Source: Streptomyces albipurpureus (GTDB lineage Bacteria > Actinomycetota > Actinomycetes > Streptomycetales > Streptomycetaceae). Taken from it: a DNA stretch of 64,000 nucleotides. The stretch covers positions 124,001 through 188,000 of the forward strand of contig NZ_JAMQAW010000001.1 of the NCBI RefSeq assembly GCF_023701525.1, in the 5' to 3' direction. The notes beneath the pieces are model-generated. The model was not told the DNA's origin. It saw only the letters and a program-made list of their open reading frames with translations, and made no database searches. The position numbers and the translations under genes are program-made. Shown here in pieces: positions 1 to 8,826 of the stretch; positions within the stretch are counted from its first letter, which is position 1; every line of letters starts with the position of its first letter.

Positions 1-1
1 C

Positions 2-1234
2 CTCTACGACTGGGCCGTCCTCAACACCGCGGCCATGCGGGAGCTGGGCGTGGACAGCGCACTCGTGACGCAGTTGGGCGAGGAGGGCTTCAAGACCGCC
101 TCGTTCGAGACCGACAGCGACGGCGAGCTGACCGGCAAGGTCAACGGCACCCCGCTGATGGAGTGGTTCTACCGGCGGATGCCCAGCCCCACCCTGGAGG
201 AGCAGATCGCCTCCACCGCCGAGATGTCCCGAGAGCTCAACCGGCTCGGCATCACCGGCGCCATCGACGGCGGCGGCTTCAACAGCGGCCCCGCCGCCTA
301 CCCGGCGATCCGGGAGACCTGGCGCCGCGGCGAGCTCACCGTCCGCACCCGGCTGGCCGTGCACGCCGAGCGCGCCGGCACCGAGCAGGAGGACCTGGCC
401 GGGTACCTGCGCTTCACCCCCCTGGACGTCGGCGACGGCATGCTGCGGGTCATCGGCTCCGGCGAGGTCGCCCTCTACCGGACGGTCGACAAGATCGCCC
501 ACCCGGTCGTCATCGACGACGAGGTGCGGGAGCAGCTGTTGGGCATGTTCACCGACCTCGCCGCCAACCGCTGGACCGTGCACACCCACGCACACCACCA
601 CGAGACCATCGACGCCGTCCTCACCGCCTGGGAGCAGGTGCACGCCGAGCACGACATCAGCGCCCTGCGCTGGTCCCTGGTGCACGCCGAGCCCCTCAAG
701 CAGGTGGATGTCGACCGCATCGAGGCGCTGGGCGCCGGAGTGCTCGCCCAGGGGCTGTTCCGCTTCCAGGGCGACGAGGCCATCACCGCCTGGGGCGCCG
801 AGACCGTCGCCGAGGCGCCGCCGATGCGCACGCTGATCGAGCGCGGCATTCCGCTGGGCCTCGGTTCCGACGCCATGCGGGTCGCCTCCTACAACCCGTT
901 CGCCACCCTCGCCTGGTTCCTCAACGGTCGCACCGTCACGGGGAACGACACCCTCGCTCCGCAGCATCTGCTCACCCGCGAAGAGGCCATGCGCGGCTAC
1001 ACCGCGTCCGGTGCCTGGTTCAGCTTCGAGGAGAACGAGCGCGGGCGGCTCGAACCCGGGCTGCTCGCCGACCTCGCCGTCCTCAGCGATGACTTCTTCA
1101 CCGTCGCCGAAGAGGTCATCCCGCGCATCGAGTCCGTCCTCACCTTCGTCGGCGGACGCGTCGTCCACACCGCGAAGCCCTTCGCCGACATCGCCATCGC
1201 CGCCCCCGCACCTCAGGGAGTCAGCCGTGCCTGA
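2..1234 (+). CDS. Amidohydrolase, YtcJ-like (5' end outside window)
   Basis: The frame is open from base 2, so only the last 410 residues are present and the start lies upstream. The protein resembles the amidohydrolase_3 (YtcJ) group of metal-dependent hydrolases. A conserved histidine-rich stretch (VHTHAHHHETID) sits near base 580, LVHAEPLK near base 675 and a late GLGSDAMR segment near base 860; these match the metal-binding His and Asp positions of the TIM-barrel fold. The C-terminus has the usual beta-sandwich closing segment (GLLADLAVLSDD). Its stop overlaps the next gene, a second amidohydrolase, by 8 bases, which indicates translational coupling. The substrate cannot be read from sequence; a cyclic amide or N-acyl compound is plausible given the transporter downstream. 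The N-terminal HxH motif is not visible because of the truncation. Confidence 0.85.
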   Translation, partial: LYDWAVLNTAAMRELGVDSALVTQLGEEGFKTASFETDSDGELTGKVNGTPLMEWFYRRMPSPTLEEQIASTAEMSRELNRLGITGAIDGGGFNSGPAAYPAIRETWRRGELTVRTRLAVHAERAGTEQEDLAGYLRFTPLDVGDGMLRVIGSGEVALYRTVDKIAHPVVIDDEVREQLLGMFTDLAANRWTVHTHAHHHETIDAVLTAWEQVHAEHDISALRWSLVHAEPLKQVDVDRIEALGAGVLAQGLFRFQGDEAITAWGAETVAEAPPMRTLIERGIPLGLGSDAMRVASYNPFATLAWFLNGRTVTGNDTLAPQHLLTREEAMRGYTASGAWFSFEENERGRLEPGLLADLAVLSDDFFTVAEEVIPRIESVLTFVGGRVVHTAKPFADIAIAAPAPQGVSRA

Positions 1235-2591
1235 GACCACCAGCCGTACCGAGCCCCGACTGCTCATCAAGAACGCCACCGTCCTCACCATGGACCCGGC
1301 GCTCGGAGATCTCACCCCCGGTGACATCCTCATCGTCGGCGACCGCATCTCCGCCATCGGCACGGACCTGTCCGACCCCCGGGCCACGGAGATCGACGCC
1401 CGCGGGATGATCGCCATCCCCGGTCTGATCGACACCCATATGCACGCCTGGCAGACCCCGCTCAAGGGGCTGCACGCCAGCGGCTGGACCTTCGACGACT
1501 ACCAGTCCCGGGTCTTCTATCTGCGCGAGCACTTCGGCGCCGAGGACATCTACGACGCCACCCTCGCCGGGTCGGTCCAGATGCTCGACGCCGGCGTCAC
1601 CGGCGTACTGGACTTCTGTCACAACGTGATGTCCCCCGAGCACGCGGAAGCCGGTGTACGGGCCCATCGCACCACCGGGCAGCGCACGCTCTGGGCGTAC
1701 GGAATGCTCGGCAGCTTCGACGCACCGCCCGAGGACCACGCCTGGCGGCTGGAGCACATCCGCTCCCTCCACGAGGAGACCGCGGACGATGAACTGCTGC
1801 GGGTCGGCATGGCGCTGTCCTCCATCGAGTTCGGCAGCATGGACCGGATCTCCAAGGAGGTCGGGCTCGCCCGTGAGCTGGGGATGCGGATGAGCGTCCA
1901 CCAGAATCCGGCCGGTCAGATCCGCGCCCTGCACGACGCCGGCCTCCTCGACGAGGACATCGTGCCGGCGCACGCCAACGCGGCCGACGACGGGGAACTG
2001 GAACTGCTCGCGGCCTGCGGCGGCGGTATCTCCTTCACTCCCGAAGGAGAGTTCGGCGGCGGCCGTTCCATGACCGTACTCAACCGCGCCTACAGGGCCG
2101 GTGCATCCCCGAGCCTGGGCATCGACACCCACGCCCGGGTCGCCATCGACCTGTTCGCCACCATGCGCCTCACCTTCCTGCTGATGCGCAATGTGGACGC
2201 GTCCGCCGAGCGTGAGGCGGGCCGCTACCCGCTGGCCCGCCGCCCCGGAACCCCGATGGTCGACCCCCGGCAGATGCTGGAGTTCGCCACCGTCAACGCG
2301 GCCCGTGCCATCGGCCTCGGTGATGACCTCGGCACGCTCGCCCCCGGGCGGCTCGCCGACGTGGTGCTGGTCAACACCGAGCCGTACGGAATGGCACTCG
2401 GAGACCCCGCCGCCCATATCGTCCTCCAGACCAACCCCTCCGATGTGGACACCGTCATCGTCGGCGGAGTGGTCCGCAAGCGCGGCGGTCGCATGACCGA
2501 TCTGGACCGCACCGAGGCGGGCGCGGCGGTCCGACGGGTCCGGGAGCGTGTCTTCGCAGACGCGCGAGCAGCGCAAGGCGCTGACGGATGA
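1227..2591 (+). CDS. Amidohydrolase, cytosine deaminase/ATZ-TRZ type
   Basis: A 454-residue metal-dependent hydrolase of the amidohydrolase_1 (ATZ/TRZ, cytosine deaminase-like) family. Visible metal-site signatures in order are DTHMHAW near residue 70, SVHQN near residue 225, PAHANA near residue 250 and GIDTHA near residue 300. The C-terminal GRLADVVLVN closing motif is present. The GTG start at 1227 was chosen because a purine-rich CAGGGAG lies 7 bases upstream and because earlier in-frame codons would overlap the previous gene deeply. The gene overlaps the preceding amidohydrolase by 8 bases and the next permease by 4 bases (ATGA), so all are probably one transcript. Such enzymes deaminate or dechlorinate N-heterocycles or open cyclic amides; the substrate here is unknown. 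Confidence 0.88.
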   Translation: MPETTSRTEPRLLIKNATVLTMDPALGDLTPGDILIVGDRISAIGTDLSDPRATEIDARGMIAIPGLIDTHMHAWQTPLKGLHASGWTFDDYQSRVFYLREHFGAEDIYDATLAGSVQMLDAGVTGVLDFCHNVMSPEHAEAGVRAHRTTGQRTLWAYGMLGSFDAPPEDHAWRLEHIRSLHEETADDELLRVGMALSSIEFGSMDRISKEVGLARELGMRMSVHQNPAGQIRALHDAGLLDEDIVPAHANAADDGELELLAACGGGISFTPEGEFGGGRSMTVLNRAYRAGASPSLGIDTHARVAIDLFATMRLTFLLMRNVDASAEREAGRYPLARRPGTPMVDPRQMLEFATVNAARAIGLGDDLGTLAPGRLADVVLVNTEPYGMALGDPAAHIVLQTNPSDVDTVIVGGVVRKRGGRMTDLDRTEAGAAVRRVRERVFADARAAQGADG

Positions 2592-3532
2592 CCAAATTCG
2601 TCCTGCAGCGGCTGCTCTCCGCACTGCCTACCCTGCTGTTGGTGTCGGCGTTCGTCTTCACCCTGGTGCATCTGACGCCCACCGACCCGGTGGCACAGAT
2701 CCTGGGTGAGGGCGCACCCGCCGCCGACAAGGACGCGCTCAGGGAGCAGATGGGCCTGAGCAGGCCGATCTTCGAGCAGTACATCGACTGGCTCGGTGGA
2801 GCCGTCACCGGAGACCTCGGGAACTCCCTCTACACGAGCATCCCGGTCTCCGAGTCCATCTCCACCGGCATCGGGATCACGCTCTCCCTGGCCATCGCCG
2901 GAATGGCGATCGCTCTGCTCGCCGGAGTGCCGCTCGGTGTCCTGGGCGCGCTGCGCCCGGGCACCACCGCCGACCGGCTGCTCACCACCGTCGTCGCCCT
3001 CGGGCTCGCCGTCCCCAGCTTCTGGCTGGGTCTGCTGCTGGTGCTGGTGTTCGCGGTCAACCTCGGTTGGCTTCCGGTGGTCGGCTACACCCCGATCGGC
3101 GAGGACCCGGGGGCCTGGGCGACCGGGATGATCCTCCCGGCGATCGCGCTCGGCTCGCACACGGCGGCGGTCATCGCCCGGCAGACCCGTAGCGCGATGA
3201 TCGACGCGCTGGAGTCGCCCTACGTCACCACCCTGCTGGCGAGGGGCATCCGCAAGCGGAAGATCGTTCTGCGGTACGCGATCAAGAACGCCATGGTTCC
3301 GGTACTGGCGGTGATCGCCATCCAAATGTCCGTCCTGGTCGCCGCGAGCTTCGTCATCGAACGGATCTTCGCGGTGCCGGGCCTGGGAACCATGCTCATC
3401 GACAGCGTCGTACGCGCCGACTATCCGGTGCTTCAGGGCGCCATCGTCTTGGTGGCCGTCATCGTGCTGCTGGTCAATCTGGGCGCGGACCTCCTCTATG
3501 GCGTGATCAACCCGAAGGTGAGGCCCCAATGA
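2588..3532 (+). CDS. Dipeptide/nickel-type ABC transporter permease (DppB-like)
   Basis: A 314-residue inner-membrane permease of the binding-protein-dependent transport family. The N-terminus (FVLQRLLSALPTLLLVSAF) is the typical DppB first transmembrane helix, followed by a periplasmic loop with GDLGNSLYT. Several further helices and the EAA-like cytoplasmic loop (YVTTLLARGIRKRKIV, residues about 215-230) contact the ATPases. The start ATG overlaps the upstream stop as ATGA. It is followed with a 4-base overlap by the DppC-DppD fusion. No substrate-binding lipoprotein is in view; it may lie upstream of the window. Length and order match oligopeptide/dipeptide importers, but the neighbours suggest a non-peptide amide substrate. 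Confidence 0.93.
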   Translation: MTKFVLQRLLSALPTLLLVSAFVFTLVHLTPTDPVAQILGEGAPAADKDALREQMGLSRPIFEQYIDWLGGAVTGDLGNSLYTSIPVSESISTGIGITLSLAIAGMAIALLAGVPLGVLGALRPGTTADRLLTTVVALGLAVPSFWLGLLLVLVFAVNLGWLPVVGYTPIGEDPGAWATGMILPAIALGSHTAAVIARQTRSAMIDALESPYVTTLLARGIRKRKIVLRYAIKNAMVPVLAVIAIQMSVLVAASFVIERIFAVPGLGTMLIDSVVRADYPVLQGAIVLVAVIVLLVNLGADLLYGVINPKVRPQ

Positions 3533-5505
3533 CCGATCAACCTCGCGAGGGGACCCTCCAGTCCACCGCCGTCCTCACCGAGCAGACCGACCCGGCCGGC
3601 ATCGAGCCGGGGGACGGCGCGGCGGCCGAGGCGGCCGCGGGGCCGCGCGCCAAGGCACGCACCCTGCGTCGAATGCTGCGGCAGCCCGTCACCCTGTTCT
3701 GTCTCGCGATGCTCCTGCTCCAGGTCGTTCTGGCGCTGGGGGCCCCGCTGATCGCTCCTTACGATCCGGCCGCCCCGAACGTCGCGAACAAGCTCCAGGG
3801 CCCCAGCGGTGATCACTGGCTGGGCACGGACGACCTCGGTCGCGACACCCTGTCCAGGATCATCTACGGCACCCGGACCGCGCTGCTCGCCTCCACGGAG
3901 AGCGTGGCGATCGGTCTGGTGCTCGGCGTGGGCCTGGGACTGTTCGTGGGCTACCGAGGTGGCTGGTGGGACCGCATCGGTATGCGCATCGCCGATGTGA
4001 TGCAGTCGATTCCGGCACTGCTGCTCGCGCTGGCCCTGGTCGCCGTCCTGGGCAGTGGCCTGGGCAACGCGATGCTCGCCGTCGGATTGATCTTCGCCGT
4101 GAGCTTTATGCGGATCACCCGGGCCGTGGTCCTGGCGGAACGCGAGAAGCTGTATGTGGACGCGGCCCGGGTGCTGGGGCTGCGCTCGTCGGGGATCATG
4201 CTCCGGCAGGTGCTGCCCAATGTCTCGCCGCCGCTCATCGTCCAGGCGTCCATCGCCCTGGGTACGGCACTGCTGATCGAGGCGACCCTGAGCTTCCTCG
4301 GGGTGGGCATCGACGCCACCCAGGTCAGCTGGGGCGCCATGCTCGACGCATCGCGACAGCACGTTTCGGAGCATCCGCTCCTGGCGATCCTGCCCGGTGC
4401 GGCGATCACCCTGAGCGTGCTGGCCTTCAACCTCCTCGGCGATGGGCTCAGGGACGCCGGGTCACCCCGGTCCGCGCCCCGGGCCGGCTCGGGGAAGAAG
4501 GCGAAGCTGCCGATCGTCTCCACCCCGGTTCCCTCGCCGGATGACGCCCTGCTGCGGGTGGACGGTCTCACCGTCACCGATCGCAACGGCGCCCAGTTGA
4601 TCTCGGACGTCTCCTTCCACATCAAGCGGGGAGAGACGTTCGGAGTGGTGGGCGAGTCCGGCTGCGGCAAGTCGATCACCGCGGCCGCGATCCTGGGACT
4701 GCTGCCCAAGGGAGTCACCATCGCCGGTGGTTCCATCCGGTTGGAGGACTCGGAGCTCGCCGGACTGTCGGGCGAGGCACTGCGTCAGGTGCGCGGTAAG
4801 CGCATCGGCATGGTGTTCCAGGACCCGGGCTCGGCGCTCTCCCCCGTCCACACGGTGGGGCGCCAGCTCACCGACGCCATCCGGGCGCACTCCGGTCTCA
4901 GCAAGGCCGAGGCACACGACCGGGCGGCCGAGCTGCTCACCCTGGTGGGAGTGCCCAATCCGCAGGAGCGGCTGAAGGACTATCCGCACCAGTTCTCCGG
5001 CGGTATGGCCCAGCGGGTGGTGATCGCGGGCGCCCTCGCCTGTGACCCCGAGTTGCTGATCGCCGATGAGCCGACCACCGCGCTCGATGTCACCATCCAG
5101 GCGCAGGTGCTGGATCTGCTGGCCTCCCTGCGGGAGCGGTTGCAGATGTCGCTGCTGATCATCACGCACGACCTGGGGGTCGTCGCGGACAGCTGTGACC
5201 GGGTCGCGGTGATGTACGCGGGCCAGATCGTCGAACAGCGTTCCGTGGAGGACGCGTTCGCCGAGCCCAAGCATCCGTACACGGAGGCCCTGCTGGCCGC
5301 CGTGCCGCACAGTGAAACCGATGGTGAGCCGCTGGCGACCATCCCCGGCCGGGTACCGCCCGCCTGGGCCTGGCCGCAGGGCTGCCGCTTCAATCCGCGC
5401 TGTCCGTACGCCACGGACGACTGCCGGACCGGCACGGTGCCGGCCGATGCGGACGGGGTGCGCTGTCTGCGGGTCACCGAACTCCAACTGGCAGGTGCAC
5501 GATGA
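3529..5505 (+). CDS. Fused ABC permease (DppC-like) and ATPase (DppD-like)
   Basis: A 658-residue protein that joins two transporter subunits in one chain. Residues about 40-310 are a DppC-type permease with a [16 protein letters not shown] periplasmic segment and an EAA loop near residue 215 ([14 protein letters not shown]). Residues about 335-655 form an OppD-type ATPase with Walker A GESGCGKS, signature FSGGMAQRV, Walker [14 protein letters not shown] and the C-terminal oligopeptide-transporter extension with the [10 protein letters not shown] cysteine motif. A charged linker rich in Pro, Ser and Lys (about 318-335) joins the halves. Coding is continuous and codon use is even, so this is a real fusion rather than a frameshift. 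It overlaps both neighbours by 4 bases. Permease-ATPase fusions of this kind are known in actinobacteria but are not the usual arrangement. Confidence 0.93.
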   Translation: MTDQPREGTLQSTAVLTEQTDPAGIEPGDGAAAEAAAGPRAKARTLRRMLRQPVTLFCLAMLLLQVVLALGAPLIAPYDPAAPNVANKLQGPSGDHWLGTDDLGRDTLSRIIYGTRTALLASTESVAIGLVLGVGLGLFVGYRGGWWDRIGMRIADVMQSIPALLLALALVAVLGSGLGNAMLAVGLIFAVSFMRITRAVVLAEREKLYVDAARVLGLRSSGIMLRQVLPNVSPPLIVQASIALGTALLIEATLSFLGVGIDATQVSWGAMLDASRQHVSEHPLLAILPGAAITLSVLAFNLLGDGLRDAGSPRSAPRAGSGKKAKLPIVSTPVPSPDDALLRVDGLTVTDRNGAQLISDVSFHIKRGETFGVVGESGCGKSITAAAILGLLPKGVTIAGGSIRLEDSELAGLSGEALRQVRGKRIGMVFQDPGSALSPVHTVGRQLTDAIRAHSGLSKAEAHDRAAELLTLVGVPNPQERLKDYPHQFSGGMAQRVVIAGALACDPELLIADEPTTALDVTIQAQVLDLLASLRERLQMSLLIITHDLGVVADSCDRVAVMYAGQIVEQRSVEDAFAEPKHPYTEALLAAVPHSETDGEPLATIPGRVPPAWAWPQGCRFNPRCPYATDDCRTGTVPADADGVRCLRVTELQLAGAR

Positions 5506-6401
5506 GTACCGACATCACCCCGGACACCGAGCAGTCCTCGGAGCCGTCAGAGCCGTCGAAGGACGGACCGCTGCTGTCGGTGGAGAACCTCTCCGTGCAG
5601 TACCAGTTGGGGCGCGGCATGACCGGGCGTGCCAAGACGCTGACCGCCGTACGGGATGTCAGCTTCTCCATCGAAACCGGTCGCACCCTCGGTCTGGTGG
5701 GTGAGTCCGGCTCGGGCAAGAGCAGCATCGGCCGCGCGATCCTGCGGCTGGCGCCGGTCTCCGGAGGGCGGATCGTCTTCGACGGCCAGGACACGGCCAC
5801 CTTCGGCAAGCGGACGCCGCTGTCCTTCAACCGGGATGTCCAGGTTGTCTTCCAGGACCCCATGTCATCGCTCAATCCACGGCAGACGATCGCGACCACC
5901 ATCGGTCAGGCGATCACCCGGCACCGTCCGCTCTCCGGGCTTGAGCGGGACCGTGAGATCGAGCAGGCACTGGATCGGGTGGGCCTCTCCGGGTACCACG
6001 CGGACCGCTATCCGCATGAGCTCTCGGGCGGTCAGCGGCAGCGCGTCGCCATCGCCCGGGCGCTCGCGCCCCGGCCCCGGTTGATCGTCTGCGATGAGCC
6101 GGTCAGTGCGCTGGACGTGAGTACCCAGAGCCAGGTGATCAATCTGCTGATGGAACTCCAGCGGGAGCTGTCGGTCAGCTACCTGTTCATCGCGCACGAC
6201 CTTGAGGTGGTGCGGCACATCAGCGATGACATCGGGGTGCTCTATCTGGGCCAGATGGTCGAGGCGGGCCCCGCCGACCAGGTCTATCGCACCCCGGCCC
6301 ACTCCTATACCCAACGGCTACTGGCCTCGACCCTGGTGGCCAACCCGGCCCGGCAGGCGGCTCGTACCGCCGAGCGCAGAGCGCTGGGCGCGGATGCCTA
6401 G
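5502..6401 (+). CDS. Oligopeptide/dipeptide-type ABC transporter ATPase (DppF-like)
   Basis: A 299-residue cytoplasmic ATPase forming the second nucleotide-binding subunit of the importer. It has Walker [10 protein letters not shown] near residue 68, Q-loop [11 protein letters not shown], signature [15 protein letters not shown], Walker [14 protein letters not shown] and the H-loop FIAHDLEVV. The C-terminal [15 protein letters not shown] segment is typical of DppF/OppF. The start ATG overlaps the stop of the fusion gene by 4 bases. The gene ends the transporter block; two palindromes lie over and just past its stop codon, so transcription into the enzyme genes may be reduced there. Confidence 0.93.
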   Translation: MSTDITPDTEQSSEPSEPSKDGPLLSVENLSVQYQLGRGMTGRAKTLTAVRDVSFSIETGRTLGLVGESGSGKSSIGRAILRLAPVSGGRIVFDGQDTATFGKRTPLSFNRDVQVVFQDPMSSLNPRQTIATTIGQAITRHRPLSGLERDREIEQALDRVGLSGYHADRYPHELSGGQRQRVAIARALAPRPRLIVCDEPVSALDVSTQSQVINLLMELQRELSVSYLFIAHDLEVVRHISDDIGVLYLGQMVEAGPADQVYRTPAHSYTQRLLASTLVANPARQAARTAERRALGADA

Positions 6402-6425
6402 GCATCCGTCCGGGCCGCGGCCCGG
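6392..6425 (+). terminator. Tandem palindromes after the transporter block
   Basis: Two perfect 16-bp palindromes stand side by side. GGATGCCTAGGCATCC (6392-6407) spans the stop codon of the ATPase gene, and CCGGGCCGCGGCCCGG (6410-6425) follows 2 bases later. A short T/C run (GTTTCCCCCC) comes after. They could fold as an attenuating terminator or an mRNA 3'-end protector between the importer genes and the M24-fold enzyme gene that starts at 6462. The function is inferred. Confidence 0.5.
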
Positions 6426-6461
6426 AGCCTGTTTCCCCCCTCTGAGCATTGGAGATATCTG

Positions 6462-7724
6462 ATGACCGGCTCTTTGCCCATCCCCGCACTGCCCACCGCC
6501 CCAGCTCCCGGCCATGGCATGGTCGACTTCGAGGAGCGGGTCAACTTCGACCGGCTGCGGGCCTATCGCACCTCGCGCATCCAGCAGGCGCTGGAGGAGA
6601 GCGACCTGGGTGCGGTGCTGGTCTTCGACAACAACAACATTCGCTATCTGACCGGTATCTCCATCGGTGAGTGGACCCGCGAGAAGCTGTCGCGCTACGC
6701 CATCTACACCCGTACCGGTGAGGTCATCCTCTGGGACTTCGGCTCGGCCGCGGTGCACAACCGGATGTACGCGCCGTGGATGAAGCCGGAGAACTGCCTT
6801 TCGTCCTGGACCACGATGCGTGGTGCGGTTCCCCCGGACGCCGGGCTGATGACCAAGGCCATCACGGAGATCAAGGCCAGGCTCGCCGACGCCGGTGTGG
6901 GCGGTATGCCCATCGGTGTGGACATCCTTGACATCCCGCTGCACTCGGAACTCGTCCGCCAGGGCATCGATGTCCGGGACGGCCAGCAGGTGATGCTGGA
7001 CGCCCGCCAGATCAAGAACCGGGACGAGATCACCCTGCTGTCGATGGCCGCGGCCATGGTGGACGGCGCGTACCACGACATCACCGAGGCGCTGAAGCCC
7101 GGTGTGCGTGAGAACGAGATCGTGGCGCTCGCCAACAAGCGTCTCTACGAGATGGGTTCGGACGACGTCGAGTCCATCAACGCGGTGTCGGGCGAGCGTT
7201 GCAACCCGCATCCGCACAACTTCTCGGACCGCATCATCCGCCCGGGTGACCAGGCGTTCTTCGACATCATGCACTCCTACAACGGCTACCGGACCTGCTA
7301 CTACCGCACGTTCAACGTCGGTCGGGCCACCCAGGTGCAGCACGACGCCTACTCCCGGGCCCGTGAGTGGATGGACATCGCCATCCAGGCGATCAAGCCC
7401 GGTGTGTCCACCGCGGATGTGGCGCGCCTGTGGCCGACCGCTGAGGAGATCGGTGTCCAGGACGAGAAGACCGCGTTCGGTCTGCTCTTCGGCCATGGCC
7501 TCGGCCTCGCCCTCCACGAGCGGCCCATCATCAGCCGGCTGACCTCGCTGGAGAACCCGATGCTGATCGAGGAGGGCATGGTCTTCGCCCTGGAGACGTA
7601 CTGCCCGGCGGCTGACGGGGTGTCCGCGGCGCGCATCGAGGAAGAGGTCGTGGTGACCGCGTCCGGTGTGGAGATCCTGACCCGCTTCCCGGCGGACGAG
7701 CTCTTCATCGCCAACAAGTACTAG
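6462..7724 (+). CDS. M24-fold (Xaa-Pro peptidase/creatinase-like) enzyme with an altered metal site
   Basis: A 420-residue protein with the two-domain aminopeptidase P/creatinase layout. The N-terminal creatinase domain contains RLRAYRTSRIQQAL and NNNIRYLTG (about residues 28-70). The pita-bread catalytic domain covers about residues 175-415. Of the five canonical M24 metal ligands, the first Asp (FFDIM), the His (GHGLGLALHE), and the two Glu (FALETY and RIEEEVVV) are visible. The second Asp, expected in GY-x-x-D-x-x-RTF, is Cys in GYRTCYYRTF (codon TGC). Creatinase itself works without metal, so hydrolysis of a small amidine or amide is possible. The gene lies 60 bases after the importer and 28 bases before the E1 alpha gene, within the same catabolic unit. 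Prolidase activity is not assured. Confidence 0.85.
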   Translation: MTGSLPIPALPTAPAPGHGMVDFEERVNFDRLRAYRTSRIQQALEESDLGAVLVFDNNNIRYLTGISIGEWTREKLSRYAIYTRTGEVILWDFGSAAVHNRMYAPWMKPENCLSSWTTMRGAVPPDAGLMTKAITEIKARLADAGVGGMPIGVDILDIPLHSELVRQGIDVRDGQQVMLDARQIKNRDEITLLSMAAAMVDGAYHDITEALKPGVRENEIVALANKRLYEMGSDDVESINAVSGERCNPHPHNFSDRIIRPGDQAFFDIMHSYNGYRTCYYRTFNVGRATQVQHDAYSRAREWMDIAIQAIKPGVSTADVARLWPTAEEIGVQDEKTAFGLLFGHGLGLALHERPIISRLTSLENPMLIEEGMVFALETYCPAADGVSAARIEEEVVVTASGVEILTRFPADELFIANKY

Positions 7725-7752
7725 GCACGGCGGGGACTCGAAGGGAGGACTC

Positions 7753-8775
7753 ATGTCCATCGACTCGCTCCACACTCCCGAGGCAACGCCGAAGGAGGTC
7801 TCGAAAGAGACCGCGATCGCGCTCTACCGGACCATGAGTACCGCCCGGAAGTTCGAGCAGCGGGTCCATGACCTCTTCCTGAAGGACCTGGTCAAGGGCC
7901 CCACCCATCTCGGCATCGGACAGGAGGCCATCGCCGCTGGTGTGGCGGCGGCGATGCGCGAGGACGACTACTCGTTCATCACCCACCGAGGCCATAGCCA
8001 TCTGGTGGCTCGCGGCACCCCGCTGGCCCCGCTGATGGCCGAGCTACTGGGCCGCGACAGCGGTCTGATGCGCGGCAAGGGCGGGTCGACGCACCTCATC
8101 GACGCCGAACGAGGCGTCCTCGGCTCGTATGCGATCGTCGGCGCCCAGCTGGTGATCGCCAATGGTGCGGCCTGGTCGGCGCAGTACCGCGACAGCGGTC
8201 AGGTCACGGTCTGCGTCTTCGGTGACGGGGCGACCAACACCGGCGCCTTCCACGAGGCGTTGAACCTCGCCGTGATCTGGAATCTCCCGGTGGTGTTCCT
8301 CTGCGAGAACAATCTCTACTCGCGGTACACCCGGGTCGACAGTGTGACCGCCGTCGACAATCCGGCCGCCGACCGGGCCTGCGCCTACGGTCTGGCGTCC
8401 ACGGTGATCGACGGCAATGACCCCGATGAAGTGCATCTGACCGTGGCGACGGCGATCGAGCTGGCCCGTACGGGGGGCGGGCCAGCGCTGATCGAGGCGA
8501 TCACCTTCTCCCACGGGGGCCATTCGGGGGCCGATCCGGCGGGGTATCGCGACCCGGGCGAGGTCCGGGCGTGGAAGGACCTGGACCCGCTGGTGACCTA
8601 TCGGGCCCGGCTGAAGAGCCGGGGCATCACGGACGAGGTGCTGAACGGGATCGACGCGGAGATCGTGGCGCAGATCGACGCGGCGACCGAGGAGGCGATG
8701 GCGGGCGACTGGCCGGCGGTATCGCGGCTCTACACCAACGTCTGGAGTGACGGCGGCCATGCCTGGCGCAACTGA
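7753..8775 (+). CDS. Thiamine-diphosphate dehydrogenase E1 subunit alpha
   Basis: A 340-residue alpha subunit of a pyruvate/acetoin/branched-chain 2-oxoacid dehydrogenase E1. The thiamine-diphosphate/Mg motif is clear: GDGATNTGAFHEALNL through LCENN near residues 155-195. The HRGHSH segment near residue 77 and the phosphorylation-loop-like HGGHSGADPAGYR near residue 255 are also typical. The start ATG has GGGAGG five bases upstream. The beta subunit follows after 51 bases. No lipoyl E2 or lipoamide dehydrogenase E3 gene is present nearby, so it must borrow an E2/E3 or act as a free oxidase/lyase. Size and sequence lean to the acetoin-dehydrogenase-like group, but the substrate is not resolved. 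Confidence 0.88.
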   Translation: MSIDSLHTPEATPKEVSKETAIALYRTMSTARKFEQRVHDLFLKDLVKGPTHLGIGQEAIAAGVAAAMREDDYSFITHRGHSHLVARGTPLAPLMAELLGRDSGLMRGKGGSTHLIDAERGVLGSYAIVGAQLVIANGAAWSAQYRDSGQVTVCVFGDGATNTGAFHEALNLAVIWNLPVVFLCENNLYSRYTRVDSVTAVDNPAADRACAYGLASTVIDGNDPDEVHLTVATAIELARTGGGPALIEAITFSHGGHSGADPAGYRDPGEVRAWKDLDPLVTYRARLKSRGITDEVLNGIDAEIVAQIDAATEEAMAGDWPAVSRLYTNVWSDGGHAWRN

Positions 8776-8826
8776 CACCCGCGTCCGCGTCGCCCACGTC
8801 ATCGATCCGAAAGCGGAGAACCCCCC

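Noticed and set aside
6462..7724. DMSP lyase DddP as identity of the M24-fold protein
   Set aside because: The N-terminal wording is similar, but the D-x-D metal motif and the ligand spacing of DddP are missing.
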